The notes: generated by a model from the letters alone, not told the origin. A DNA stretch of 64,000 bases from Chimonanthus salicifolius (GCA_013350335.1 CM023534.1:22959302-23023301), one strand, 5' to 3'. Shown: positions 34,500-45,826, counted from the stretch's first letter. Made by a program: numbers and translations.

Positions 34500-34632
34500 C
34501 AGTGGTTTATATAGCAATTGAGAATGTAGCCGTTGGAATATAGCCGTTGAGAATCTAACTGTTGGAATCTAGCCGTTGGGAATCTAGCCGTTGGGAATCT
34601 AGCCGTTGGAATCTAGCTGTTGGGAATTCTCT
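34500..34632. repeat. Minisatellite between the divergent Harbinger genes
   Basis: Six to seven units of 16-18 bp built on GAATCTAGCCGTTGG lie in the shared intergenic region, just upstream of a TATAAATA box (34632-34639) that faces the DNA-binding gene. The position suggests a role in transposase or partner binding or in promoter activity; that is inference. Confidence 0.7.
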
Positions 34633-34725
34633 ATAAATACCACACTCATTTCACTCAATTCTTATCCTTCAACACTCATTTTTCTCGATTAGCATTCTTC
34701 AGCACTTCACATCCTTCGAAACTCT

Positions 34726-36058
34726 ATGGATCATCGACCTCCATTCATGAACCCTTACATTAACCAATCTGGAAACTCCGAACTACCACCAGAATTCAAT
34801 TTTGAGTGGCAGCCTCAAGATTCAGCCGAATCTGGATACATATCCCAACCCCAGTTCCAATACTCACAATATCCTCAATACGCATCCCAATTCCAATTCC
34901 CACATCGTCCCCAATACGCACCTCAATTCCAAAATCCATCTTATCAAGCTTCTCAATCACAACCCCCACAAAAGCAAAAGAACAAAAATTGGTCTAATCA
35001 AGAAGAAGTAGCACTGTGCAAAGCATGGATCATGATTGGTGAAGATCCAATTGTAGGTATAGATCAAAATAGAAGTCGACTGTGGGAACGAATTCACATT
35101 CATTTTGTTAGCCAAGTTGGAGGCATGACAGAAAAAAATAGCAGTGGTCTAATGAATCGTTTTTCAGCCTTCCAAGCAAAAGTAAACAAATTTTCAGGAT
35201 TCTACCAAAATGTCAAAGACACTCCGACCAGTGGTTTCAACAATAAAGATATAGTAAGTTTATTACTTTGTTTTTTTAAAACCATATTTTTATTTTCATT
35301 CAAATTCTTAATTTCAATTATTGATTATTTTATATAGATGGAGACTGCTAGAGAAGTATATAGAATTCAATAAGGCCATGAATTTAAGTTCGAACATTGT
35401 TAGAATGTGCTTCGGGATTCGCCAAAATGGAGGATCCATTGCAACGCTAAACAAAAGCCAACTCAACAAAGAAGTAAGAGAGGTGTTATTGATCTGGATA
35501 TTAATGAGATTGGAGATTTCTCCGAATCGATTCCAACAACACCAGGTTCATCAACTCCTGGTGTAGGTTCATCAACTCCTGGAGTATCAACTCCAAGTAC
35601 AATAAACCTTGGCGATGACGACCCACCAGCCGATTATGAAGAAGAGCATGACACACGCCCTGCTGGACGAAAAGCAGCGAAGAAGAGAAAAAAGTAAAAA
35701 TACATCTCTTGTATCATTGCAGAAGGACTTGATTACAAAAATGCAAGATTTAACAGAACAATGCCGCATGTTTGCCGAAGTAGGAATCGAAGGAGAGCAA
35801 TTGAGACTTAAAGTTAGCATGGAGAAAGAACGAACTAAACAGCTAGAGATACAATCAACTTTGGAGCAAAATTTGGAGAAAGAACGGACTAAACAGCTGG
35901 AGATAAAAACAAAAGAAAGGATGGCTGATATAGAATTTGAAAGATATATAATGAGTCGAGATCCATCAAAGGCGGCAATAGAAATGGAAAAAGCGTGGAT
36001 CATTGCACAACAAAATGCAATCATAAATAAATTAACTCAAGGTGGCGATCATATGTAA
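34726..36058 (+). pseudogene. Harbinger Myb/SANT-like DNA-binding protein (ORF2)
   Basis: Exon 1 (34726-35253) starts MDHRPPFMNP and has a Gln/Tyr/Pro-rich region (QFQYSQYPQYASQFQF). A trihelix/Myb-like domain follows (WSNQEEVALCKAWI, SRLWERIHIHF, NRFSAFQAKVNKFSGFY). A GTAAGT to ATATAG intron (35254-35337) follows. Exon 2 has TAA at 35371 and TAG at 35401, the latter replacing the Trp expected in FEHCW. SSTPGV repeats and RPAGRKAAKKRKK follow. A frameshift in the A run near 35690 leads to the coiled-coil tail (KERTKQLEIQ repeated, RDPSKAAIEMEKAW). This type is often annotated as a NAM-associated or trihelix protein. It is non-functional. Confidence 0.88.
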
Positions 36059-36474
36059 TGTATTTTTATTTATGCTAGAGTATGTAATGTCCTTTTAATT
36101 TATTTATTTCCAGCATCACAAATATGTATATCTTTTTAATTTATTTAATTTCTTGTGAGAGAATATGTATTTTTTAATTTATTTAATTACTTGTGAGAAA
36201 ATATGTATGTTTTGTTAATTTATTTAATTACATGTGAATAAATATGTAATGTCTTTATATTTATTTTCTTTTAAATTTGTTAAAAAAATGTACATAAAAA
36301 AATAATAATAAAGTATTAAAAAGTAGCCATTCTAGTTAACACTATACCGTGTGACGAGGCTGGCTAAAAATTATAGCCAACCATGTCATCAAAAAAATAT
36401 TATTTAATTATATAGCCGGCTAAATTATGTGGCATAGCCAACCATATTTAGGGTCATCATACCGGCAGCCCTTA

Positions 36475-37140
36475 GACATGTCCCAATAGCTAAGAGTCCT
36501 GAATGTGGACCGAATATTAGACCCTAATTAAGGGTTCAATCTGGATGGGTGGGCTAGGGTAAGAGCTAAATCTTAGTCTCTTCTAGTCTCTTCACATTTA
36601 TTTGAATAACTATTTTTAATACAACCTGTATGCCTCCTTCAACCCACCCACACTGTAATCCATTTTGAGAACTCCAATCCATTTTTAATTTGGACCAATC
36701 AAGATTCAAATCATACAATTAATTAAATAATTGAATTTATATACAATATATTAGTATATCTCAAACAAAGATATGTATAAAAACAAATCTCCACCACTAA
36801 AACATAATCAACTAAAACTCAATTTTAAAATATCAAATAATAATCTAAAAATAAGGAATGTGTTTATATATTTGTGTAAATTGGGAAATAGTAACTTTAG
36901 TGTACACAAATAAAAAATGAATTAAGCATTTTAAATGGATAAATGCATCAATATTTTGGGTTGGATCAAGATGCTATCCATAGGCCCAATTTAAAAATCA
37001 GCTGGTGTCTCGAACAAGTTTGTGCTTGACCCATTTCTTCAACATGGTTTCCCCGTGACATGAGTTACATTGTTGTTGGGGATTTTTTTCCTAATTATTT
37101 TCATGGGTTGGGTCTCTCCGGTCATAGACTATCAGGAATT
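36475..37140. other. Spacer without recognised genes
   Basis: AT-rich DNA between the Harbinger element and a SINE. No supported feature. Confidence 0.4.
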
Positions 37141-37310
37141 CTTTTTTTTTTTTTGAATTTACATGTGGAAAATAACGTGATATTCAGTGTAAAATTTTTA
37201 CGAGTGAGCCAACTACCCTTAGGGCACACCAAGGTTAGGTCACAAGCGCTTGAACCCGCAACTTCAAACTTCACGAGACGAGAAACAACTAATTGAACTA
37301 CACCTATCGA
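37141..37310 (-). mobile_element. tRNA-derived SINE, antisense
   Basis: Minus strand: A-box-like TAGGTGTAGTTCAATTAGTTG (about 37286-37306), B box GGGTTCAAGCGC (37246-37257), a body with GTGTGCCCTAAGGGTAGTTGG, and a poly-A tail seen as T13 at 37142-37154. The body phrase also occurs in the SINE split at 16261-18890, so the two are one family. Confidence 0.72.
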
Positions 37311-37314
37311 GGGA

Positions 37315-37495
37315 ATTTATTTTAATGATCAAAGTGTTTAGAGGTTTCATCTGTATTTAGATAGAAGAAATTTAAATCTGATTAGTCTTTGACACATGTA
37401 AAAACTTTTCAATTTCATACACACAAGATAATCATCTATGAAAAGTAAATTAAAGAGATATTAAAAGTGAATCGAATTTAAAATATGTTGGGAAA
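37315..37495 (-). mobile_element. Diverged SINE-like repeat
   Basis: Resembles the SINE at 49519-49737 (AGAGGTYTCAYCTGTATTTAG, then TTTAATCTGATTAGTC and GTGAATCGAA). It is more decayed and its head is missing. It directly follows the previous SINE. Confidence 0.5.
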
Positions 37496-37844
37496 TCCAT
37501 TTGATATGTATGGGTGGATCACTGCTAATGATGTGATAAAATGTACACATCGAAATGGAATGTGGACCCTAGTCCTGTTTCTCTTGGACGCATACGTTTT
37601 CTTTAACTGTGGGACGTACAATGATTGAACTCTTCGTCACCATGCGCAATGTGGGCCACGTAATAAACAGTCGTGATCTCACACACGTGCACCATGATGG
37701 CTAGTATGCTGTAAAGAGGCTCTTACATACTTACACCTGGACTTGTTGCTGTGGCACACCAGATACTTCCTATTGTGAATTGCGAACTATTTAACTATGA
37801 GGTCCCATCAACCATCAACCTGATTTCTTCAAGCTTTCAGAGAG

Positions 37845-38141
37845 ATGAGGCATCTGAACAGGTTTAGGGAAACTGAGAAGAGGCCTCTGAGCACTTTGAC
37901 GGCAACTGGATTCCGATGGACTTCTCCGATAACTTACCTCTTCGGCGGCATAGCTGTCATTTTCTGTATCATCGCCTTTGCTTTGGTCATCCTCGCATGT
38001 TCCTATCACAAGTTTCGTGGGCATGACACACCGGAACTTCCGCCGGCTGCCTCGATCGTGCCGGCAGATGCAGAACCGACGATAGTCGTTGTAATGGCCG
38101 GAGATGACAAACCCACCTTCTGTGCTAAACCCTGCTCCTAA
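37845..38141 (+). CDS. GDU-like: GLUTAMINE DUMPER-like protein
   Basis: GLUTAMINE DUMPER proteins are small plant membrane proteins that raise amino-acid export when overexpressed. This intronless 98-residue protein has a short cytosolic or lumenal head, WTSPITYLFGG, one membrane span (about residues 30-52, IAVIFCIIAFALVILACSY), and a soluble tail with VVVMAGDDKPTFCAKP, a version of the conserved VIMAG motif. Both hallmarks, the spaced (S/T)P..YLFGG entry to the span and VxMAG, are in place. Length is at the short end of the family. An AATAAA lies 18 bases past the stop (38160). A TATTTAA box near 37788 is a plausible promoter element. The frame is intact. Confidence 0.9.
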   Translation: MRHLNRFRETEKRPLSTLTATGFRWTSPITYLFGGIAVIFCIIAFALVILACSYHKFRGHDTPELPPAASIVPADAEPTIVVVMAGDDKPTFCAKPCS

Positions 38142-38165
38142 ATTCATCATAACCAAGAGGAATAA

Positions 38166-39282
38166 ATTTTGTCTATCTGCTCCTGAAATGATATGCGCCT
38201 TTTATTTTTTAATTATTTATTTTCTTTTACGTGCTCCTTTTTCGTCTTTGAGTTTAAATGAGCAACCTTTTCTCATGATTTCCTCTTATCCAAATATGTA
38301 GTTTTTTTTTTAAGTTTATAAATGTATGTAGAATTTAGGAAAAATGGCTTTATAGCCTCTCTCGTTGACATTGTATAGAAAGAAAATATAAGCTCCTCTT
38401 AACGGTGAGAAGAAGAGGAATGTCTGCTTCTCAGATGCAGGGAGATTAGGGGAGAAACAAATGGCTTTGGATGCAAGCGAGTTGCCGTCTCCGGTGAAGG
38501 ATGACAGTGAGGAGAGGATGCCGAGAGGGGATCCGATGCCGATAGCAGGAACGAAAAAAAAAAAAAATTGGAGAGAAGAAATTGGATCACTAGCTCTGAT
38601 ATGATAAAGAATTTAAGAAAAATAGCTCTATGACCTCTTTTATTAACATTGTACATAAAAGAAATAAAACTCCTTAAAAAGAATTAATTACAATTTCATA
38701 ATTAGACACACGTTTACAAAAAGCCCAATTGTCTCCGTTAATAATGTATAATAACAATTAGTTTCATAACTACTGAGTATTGTCATTGTTAGAAATTGTT
38801 ATTTCATTATTTAATATCAAAGTTCATAGTTAAATATATATATTTTTAATATTTAATAGATTGATTATTTAAAACCCATAAAACTCAAGTTTAACATTTA
38901 CAGTGGCAACCATGACCACTTATCTGGTGTCAGTGCATTGCAAGCCGTCTGTACAGAATCGGTAATCATTTAATTCGTGACTATGGGCCGTTTGCTTAAA
39001 ACTAATCACATGTCAGTCAGGTGAATCTTGTTTCTTCTGTTCAGTATTATTGGATGGATGGTTTGAGCTAGCTTCATCCACGTGTCACTCCCACTCCCAC
39101 TTCCAATAACTCTTCTTAATTTACAAGGAGCCAATAAGATATCAGTGTTTTTAGATTATGAATGTAAATAACAATATTTTTTATGATTAAATTGTTAGAT
39201 CTTTTAGAGTATTTTACAAATTTTATGAAGCATGTCTAAGTCTATTCATCCACACAAACCTAATAACTTTAAAGTAGAGTGG
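38166..39282. other. Spacer downstream of the GLUTAMINE DUMPER gene
   Basis: Includes a local direct repeat. The phrase GGAAAAATGGCTTTATAGCC, then TCTCTCGTTGACATTGTA (38338-38374) recurs as AGAAAAATAGCTCTATGACC, then TCTTTTATTAACATTGTA (about 38614-38651). It flanks 240 bases that include a GAGAGGGGATCCGATGCC stretch. No gene is recognised. Confidence 0.45.
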
Positions 39283-39287
39283 AAATC

Positions 39288-42196
39288 TGTAACACCCCAT
39301 TCCAAAACGGGCGTGTTACTACCGAAACAGAACCGAAATATCATACATTCCAAACAGCCGGCATATTTTTTTTTTTTTTGACTAAACATCAACAACCATA
39401 AGGGAAAGAGGAGATACTACAAGTTCAACTAACACAGCAGTGCAATAGGTGGCTAGTACAGTCATCCACAACGATAAACAATATCCAAAATAAATACATG
39501 GTTCTTTCTAAATAATAAAAAGAAAAGTAATTAAGCAATCCGAAATCATCATCGCCTAAGCCTGGTCTTGGGACCCACTGGGTCCCGCATCCATCGAGCT
39601 ACCTGAAAGGCAAGGGGTGAGTACTACATACTCAGTAAGGGAACACATGCATGTAATCAGACAACATATATCACATACTGCATATCTACCATTAAGAAAA
39701 TAATAAAAGTCCACGTACATGGTTGCCACACAACACGCACTCGACCCACCGTACGGGCCATTCAATAGGTACTCAACATGGCCCACAACCACTCTACCTA
39801 GGCAAACCTCAATCCCTTAACCAATAAGCAGGCGAGCACATCCTCAACCTATTCGGCCATCTAGGGATCACAAACTATACCGGCGAGAGTTGTCCCTTGA
39901 CCTAGGCGAGCACCTCCTCAGACTACTCAGTCACACAGGGATCACAAACTATGCCAGCGGGAGCTGTCCCTCACCGCTCCGTCCCTCGACCTAGGCGAGC
40001 ACCCCATCAGCCTACTCGGTCATCCAGGGATCACAAACTATACCAGCGGGAGCTGTCCCTCACCGCTCTATCCTTCGAAGGCGAGCACCTCCTCAGCCTA
40101 CTCGGTCATCCAGGGATACAAACTATACCAGCGGGAGCTGTCCCTCACCGCTCCGTCCCTCGACCTAAGCGAGCACCCCCTCAGCCTACTCAGTCATCCA
40201 GAGATCACATACTATACCAGCGGGAGCTGTCCCTCACCGCTCGTGCCTCGACCTAGGCGAGCACCCCCTCAGCGTACTCGGTCATCCAGGGATCACAAAC
40301 TATACCAGCGGGAGCTGTCCCTCACCGCTCCGTCCCTCGACCTAGGAGAGCACCCCTTCAGCCTACTCGGTCATCCAGGGATCACAAACTATACCAGCGG
40401 GAGCTGTCCCTCACCGCTCAGTCCCTCGACCTAGGCGAGCACCCCCTCAGCCTACTCAGTCATCCAGGATCATCTTATCCGTCCCGCATTCGGGTATTGG
40501 AACCGCAAGAGGCTTCTAAGGTTACCTTGGATGAACCAACATTCAGCCTGATAGCCTATCTAGGATCGACATGACTACTTCCCCAAAGGATCCCTATTGG
40601 GGACTTCCAGACACCTTGTTCCCCAAGTCAGGTTACACCTCCCTCAAAGGTGTATCTGGGGAAACACAAGACAGACCGGCCATTTTGACCGAGCTAGGGG
40701 TACGACTACCCATATCCAATCACAAGGCGATATGCATCCCATCACGCGTCCGCCGTATGACCCCATATAACCCTAGTGTTACTTAACGTCCAAGTCCCTT
40801 CGACATTCTACGCATCCAACACTTGCATATACAATTAACAATAGACATGTGCAGGTACAATTAATAATAGACATGTTCTCAATAAAGCAACATCAAATCA
40901 CAGCCAATAATGTATATCACAATCAACCACTTACTAACATGTTGACATTTCATCATGTTATCAATCAATCACATTCAATTACTTAATCATGTACAACTAG
41001 TACAACATCAAGTCCATTTATCATTCTCGCATCATTACCAAACGCGAATACACAGAGTGGTCCCCTCGCCACATACTTATCTGAACGGTTCCCTTGCGGA
41101 GTGGTAAAACTAGATATAAGGGATCCCATTCTGCGTATTCCGTATCCACATGATTCGAAGATAAATAAATGCAGAAATGCGTATGCTAAAAGTGTGATAG
41201 TTCCCTCACCGGTGTGCGTTTGAAAATCAATCGTGAGAAGGTGGGTCCGTTGGCTTGAAGGGGGCTCGATCTGCCGAAAAAAGAGTACAAGAATAAATAA
41301 AGGGTAAAGCAAGGCAAACTAATCTCAAACTGAAAATGGGCCTAAAAAGGGCCGGGCCAAAAGCTGGGCTGGGCCTGAAACTGGGCCGAGCCCAAAACTG
41401 ACTGGGCCGAGCTGGGCCAAGAAAGGCTCAAGGTGAGTCGAGCTGGGCCCATACCCGGACTTAGCTGAGTCGACTCCGTTGTCCAGCCAAAGGGGAGAAG
41501 AAGAAATGGGGAAAAACGGAGGGAAGAGGGGAAGAAGAAGAAAAGGGGAAAAACCGGAAGGGGGGTCGAGAAATCCACAAAATCCGAGGAAATCGGAGAG
41601 AAAGGGAAAGAAAACAAGGAAAACTGAGGGAAAATCGGAGAAGAGGAAGAATCAACGGAAAATGAAAGGTGGGAGAGGAGAGGAGAGAAAGACGGGTTGG
41701 AGGATGAGGGAAGAAGGTACCTGGTTCGGTCGGCGGCGATGATGATTCCAAATGCCGGCCGTCCGAGCAGAGGAGGCGGAGAAGGGAGGGAATCTGGGAA
41801 AGAGGAGAAGGATGCCCGAGAAAGAGAGGAGGCAGCGGCACTGTAGCTGCGTGCTACAATGCACGGCGGAAAAGAGAAGATTTATAAGGGGAGGGTTTAA
41901 GGTTTAGGGTTTCTTTTATTTTTATTATTATTCTTTTTTTTTTAACATAAAATTAGATTTTTCAAAAACAACGCTTCAAAATCCGAAGGGAAATCAGATG
42001 TTAAACCTTGGGTGAGGAAAAGTGTGTGATTTTCAATTATTTTGGTATGACAAGGTATTAAATAATTTAAATTACTAAAACGCCCTTTGAGCTTCTGAGC
42101 TCGGGATCGGCCGAGATAAGGTCTATCACGGGATCCACCCCATCTCCACTGCTACTGAGACCCTAAAATCCTGAAAAATCTGGTCGGGTCGTTACA
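39288..42196 (+). mobile_element. Solo LTR, 2,909 bp, target duplication AAATC
   Basis: Starts TGTAACACCCC and ends GGGTCGTTACA, flanked by identical AAATC (39283-39287 and 42197-42201). TGTAAC and GTTACA are inverted. It contains the GGGGTGAGTACTACATACTC phrase (39613-39632), tandem repeats, a purine-rich stretch (41480-41720), and a TATAAGGGG box near 41883 before TTTAGGGTTT. There is no coding gene; the long open frames in the purine-rich part are compositional. It is most likely a Ty3/gypsy LTR left by intra-element recombination. Confidence 0.9.
39820..40470 (+). repeat. Tandem array of 89-bp units inside the solo LTR
   Basis: About seven and a half units of GCGAGCACCCCCTCAGCCTA, then CTCGGTCATCCAGGGATCAC, CAGCGGGAGCTGTCCCTCAC and CGCTCCGTCCCTCGACCTAG. 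Units start near 39830, 39902, 39991, 40080, 40167, 40257, 40345 and 40434. The inner units are nearly identical and the first is the most diverged, suggesting recent homogenisation. Confidence 0.9.
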
Positions 42197-42201
42197 AAAT
42201 C

Positions 42202-43671
42202 AAACTCAAAACTTTCACTTTTTTCAAAAGTGGATATCTGATCTATCATTCAAACCCTTTTGGATAATGGTTTTAACAACATGAAAAATGATTATTAAGG
42301 CTTTATAATTAAATTAAGTTGACAAATTTAGAAAGGGAGTTAGCCTAATAGTAAGAAACTCTCTTCATAAAGAGAGATCTTAAATTCAATTTATGCTTAA
42401 ACTCTTTTAGACCACTATCCATGGAGTTACTTTTCATCAATTTAACAGTGTATGTAAATTGAGAAAATTATATATGTTCTTGGATTAGTCTCACCTTCAA
42501 AGTAAAGTAGGAATACCAATGTTAAAAACAAAGCTAGTCATTTAGAGACTCGACTTTTTTTTAAGAGACATTCGGATTTCAAAATTTTATGTGAAAATTA
42601 CCATTTTACCTCTTGGTTTAAAAAAAAAAAAAGATGATTCCTCCACATAAAATTGAAGGACAAAACAATAATTTTCAGACAAAATTTTGAAATCGGATGT
42701 CTCTTAAAAGAAAAGTCGGATGTGTAAATGGTGACCTTAAAAATAATTGAGAAACTTATTGTGGTTAGATTAAGTTAATTAATGGATGGTGCGGCGGCTG
42801 CTCGACTTGTACACTGGAAGAGGTTGGGCGGTGTGATTTTGATGAAGATGTTTGTGGCTAGAAGCATAAATGCATAGTGTGAAGCCATTTATGGTGGGGA
42901 TGTGGATTGAAAAGTACTAGGGATCTTCGCCTCTTGAATGGGTCTTTTGGGGCCCTATTCGTTCACATGTGGGGTCCACTATCCTGTCATCCATCCCATC
43001 CATATAACGTGCCACGTATGGGTGGCTTTCAGAAGAATATTACCCTTAGTCCTAAGTTGATGGCACTAAAATAAGGTTAAGGAATAATGTTTGAGATGCT
43101 TTGTATGTGAGGGCACTATTTGATTACCATTGTGCTTTTTTAATATTATTTCTACAGTCTTATATCTTTTCAATTTGTACTTCGTATGTGTACTATCTTT
43201 TTCATATCACAATGTGTAGCATATCACTATTACAATCTACATGTTAGACATGAAGATGACTAAAACAGAATGGGAAGGTCTTTCATAAATATTTAGTTTA
43301 TTAAAAAACATTTTTAGAGAAAATGTTAAAAATTAAAAACAATTAAAATTTGAAGAACTTAAAAATATTATTTAATTGATTCGATCAAAATAATATTTGG
43401 TGAATCACATATTTAATAAAGGACCTTGCCAGTGGATCCATCACCACTCCATTTGATAGAATCTATGCCTATGTGTATGGAGTAATATGCGGCACACCTA
43501 ATTTCAGTTGGCTATATGCATCTCAACATATTTTTTTTTTCCAATTTATTAGAACATTTTCTTTTAATGAATCACATAAACTCTATGATATGAATATATT
43601 TATTAGACCTATTTAAATATAAATATTTATTTTAATTTTAATATTAAATCAAAATATTAATAGCCAACTAA
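42202..43671. other. Spacer with a foldback MITE
   Basis: Besides the palindromic element at 42535-42740, a decayed tRNA-like stretch (GTTAGCCTAATAGTAAGAA near 42338, then GAGATCTTAAATTCAA) suggests another SINE. No gene is recognised. The CTTTAAAGTAGAGTGGAAATC phrase before the solo LTR recurs loosely at 42500, so the LTR landed in or next to a copy of this repeat. Confidence 0.4.
42535..42740. mobile_element. Foldback MITE (about 200 bp)
   Basis: The left arm (GTCATTTAGAGACTCGACTT, TTAAGAGACATTCGGATTTC, AAAATTTT) and the right arm, inverted (CATTTACACATCCGACTTTT, TTAAGAGACATCCGATTTC), pair over about 90 bases around an A-rich centre. It is non-coding. The superfamily is uncertain. Confidence 0.65.
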
Positions 43672-44805
43672 GGGCAGCCGGTATGGTATGCCCAATTGTG
43701 GCTAGCTATGCCACATAATTTAGCTAGCCATATAATTAAATAATATTTCTTTTGATGACATGGCTGGCTATAATTTTTAGCCAGCCTCGTCACACAGTAT
43801 AGCGTTAACTAAAATGGCTACTTTTTAATATTTTATTATTAATTTTTTATGTACATTTTTTAACAAATTTAAAAGAAAATAAATATAAAGACATTACATA
43901 TTTTTTCACAAGTAATTAAATAAATTAACAAAACATACATATTTTCTCACATAAATATAACGCATGGACCGGTGTATAATTGGAAAAAAGAAGACCTGAG
44001 CAAGATAATGAAAACGTGCATCATGCATAATATGATCATAGAAGATGAACACGACACCAACATTGAAGAATGAACACCTCTGACAGATGAGCCAGTTTGT
44101 CTTCCATATTACAATCAAGACTGATCATTTTTAGCGGCACACATTTCCACTCGGCTTAACAGGATTCGCAATGCAGATAACAATCTGGATCTCAGGAGAG
44201 ATCTCATGGAACATTTGTGGAATAAATTTGGTAATGAAGAAGTTTAAAGAGAATATTTTTAGAAATGTAATTTTTCATATTGTTTACGATGAATAAAATA
44301 TTATTTTTAATATTTTTGTTTCTCAATAGCTATAATTTTAATTTTTTGTACAGAATAATTTTAATTTTTTGTTTCTCATATATTTTGTTTACAAATGTAA
44401 AGGAAAAAAAAATCAAAAGGTAAAAAGTTATTTTTTATTTTTTGTACAAAAAATAAAATAATAAAGTAAAGAAAAATAATTATTTGCCCTAATATACAAA
44501 TTATACCCAAAAACAAAAAAAAATCCAAAATAATCAAATAAATAAATAAAAAGAGAAAATCAAAATAAAAAATCAAAAACTATATACAAGTTATATATAC
44601 AGCCGTGTATATATATATATATATATAAGGAGAGAAAAGAAAAGTAGAAGAGAGAATGTTAAATGGCTGGCTATCTTTGTGTTACCTGTGGTCAGCCATT
44701 TAACATACATTGATGTGGGCCCCATTGATGGCCAGCACCACACGGTTAAAACATTGTAGCTATATGTTTGACTAGCTGGTCATATGTTCACTATACCGGA
44801 TGCTC
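43672..44805 (-). mobile_element. Deletion derivative of the PIF/Harbinger element, TSD TAA
   Basis: The ends are GGGCAGCCGGTATGGTATGC and, inverted, GAGCATCCGGTATAGTGAAC. TAA flanks both sides (43669-43671 and 44806-44808). It is the reverse complement of both ends of the 33103-36471 element but lacks the middle 2.2 kb or so. The junction at about 43957 joins sequence from beyond the DNA-binding gene to the 3' part of the transposase gene. At 1.13 kb it is a non-autonomous derivative of the same family. Confidence 0.9.
43959..44246 (+). pseudogene. Harbinger transposase C-terminal remnant
   Basis: Encodes THGPVYNWKKEDLSKIMKTC then HNMIIEDEHDTNIEE, a TGA, TDEPVCLPYYNQD, another TGA (44122-44124), and LNRIRNADNNLDLRRDLMEH with LWNKFGNEEV to TAA. 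The second TGA is at the same codon as the premature stop in the larger element. It is a truncated relic. Confidence 0.85.
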
Positions 44806-44808
44806 TAA

Positions 44809-45489
44809 AGATAAATTTCTAAGATCCTTTTAGAGTTTTCAGTTTCAACCATTCACATCCACGGCTTTCCATCAAACAATAATATAACTTAAAATTATAC
44901 TTATATTTAAACAAATATAATAAATGTAATTCAAATAATATAAGTTTTGATAAAAAGTATAGAAATAGTAGAGACACTGTGATATTTTCAATAATAAGGG
45001 ACATTAGTCGTAAAGGATAAACCAGGTATCCCTTGTTAACGTAATTAGTCAAAGGTACAACTAGGATTTGAGGAGAAGGGTTGACACCTTGTATAACAGC
45101 ATCTTTTCATATTTTTTTCTTCCTTTAAACCATTAAATTAGAAAAAAGAAGAAGCTCAAATTCAAAGAGAATCTATGCAATCAACAGTCAATTTTAAATA
45201 AAAAACACTCCAAAGGGCCCAAATCGGCAATCAAGCCTTGAGAAATAGGAGTTTACAACAGGCAAAATAGGGAGTCGCCATTAAAATAGAGTATAGACAG
45301 GATGAGGACATCTTAGAAGCCCCATTGGATGAAGAACTTGCTTAAGTAGTGTGTGGGTGGGGAGGGGGGCATTAAAGAGCCAAATGGGTCCAAAATTGTT
45401 TTAGTAATTAGCATATATGGTAGATATATGGGCTAGAGCTTGAATTACGGTGTTTTGGGCCATTAAAAGCCCACTTTTGAGATCAATTT
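44809..45489. other. Spacer without recognised genes
   Basis: AT-rich on the left, mixed on the right, with a GGGTGGGGAGGGGGG run near 45354-45369. No supported gene. Confidence 0.4.
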
Positions 45490-45497
45490 CCTAGGAG

Positions 45498-45648
45498 CAG
45501 GGTTGGAAATTCGGTCGAACTGAGATTTTAGCTGAATTTTCGTATCGGTCGAGATCTCGGACGAGGTCTTTCTCTCTCTTAAATTTTTTTTTGGAGATGT
45601 CGGTGGCTTTTTTTTTTTAAAAAAAATTCATTTAAAAAAAATAAAAAA

Positions 45649-45702
<54 letters not shown>

Positions 45703-45826
45703 TTGATATTCGTCCGATATGGGCAAATATCAGCCGAGATATCGACCCGGACCCACAACCGATATTCGTTTTTTTTTTCTTTAAAAAATAAGAAATCGGC
45801 CATATCGGCTGAGATTTATACCCCTG
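45498..45826. mobile_element. hAT MITE with perfect 8-bp target duplication
   Basis: Starts CAGGGTTGGAAATTCGG and ends, inverted, CAGGGGTATAAATCTC. CCTAGGAG flanks both sides (45490-45497 and 45827-45834). The arms repeat GATATCGGC-type phrases in opposite directions, around a (TA)n run at 45651-45699. CAGGG-type ends plus an 8-bp duplication are typical of hAT. Confidence 0.85.
45651..45699. repeat. (TA)n microsatellite
   Basis: About 24 uninterrupted TA units at the centre of the hAT MITE. Confidence 0.95.

Larger units (their letters stand above)
33103..36471 (+). mobile_element. PIF/Harbinger transposon, 3,369 bp, TSD TTA
   Basis: The ends are GGGCATCCGGTATGGTGACC and, inverted, GGGCTGCCGGTATGATGACC. 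TTA flanks both sides (33100-33102 and 36472-36474), the target duplication of PIF/Harbinger. It carries the two genes of this superfamily in divergent orientation: a DDE transposase remnant (minus) and a Myb/SANT-type DNA-binding partner (plus). A 17-18 bp minisatellite lies between them. Both genes are broken. A shorter inverted relative is at 43672-44805. Confidence 0.92.

Noticed and set aside
39820..40470. CRISPR-like array
   Set aside because: The units are contiguous 89-bp tandem repeats without spacers, inside a plant LTR.
41342..41864. Open frames on both strands in the purine-rich part of the solo LTR
   Set aside because: Both strands are open because the sequence is A/G-rich. It is inside an LTR and the products are Ser/Pro/Phe or Arg/Lys/Gly repeats.
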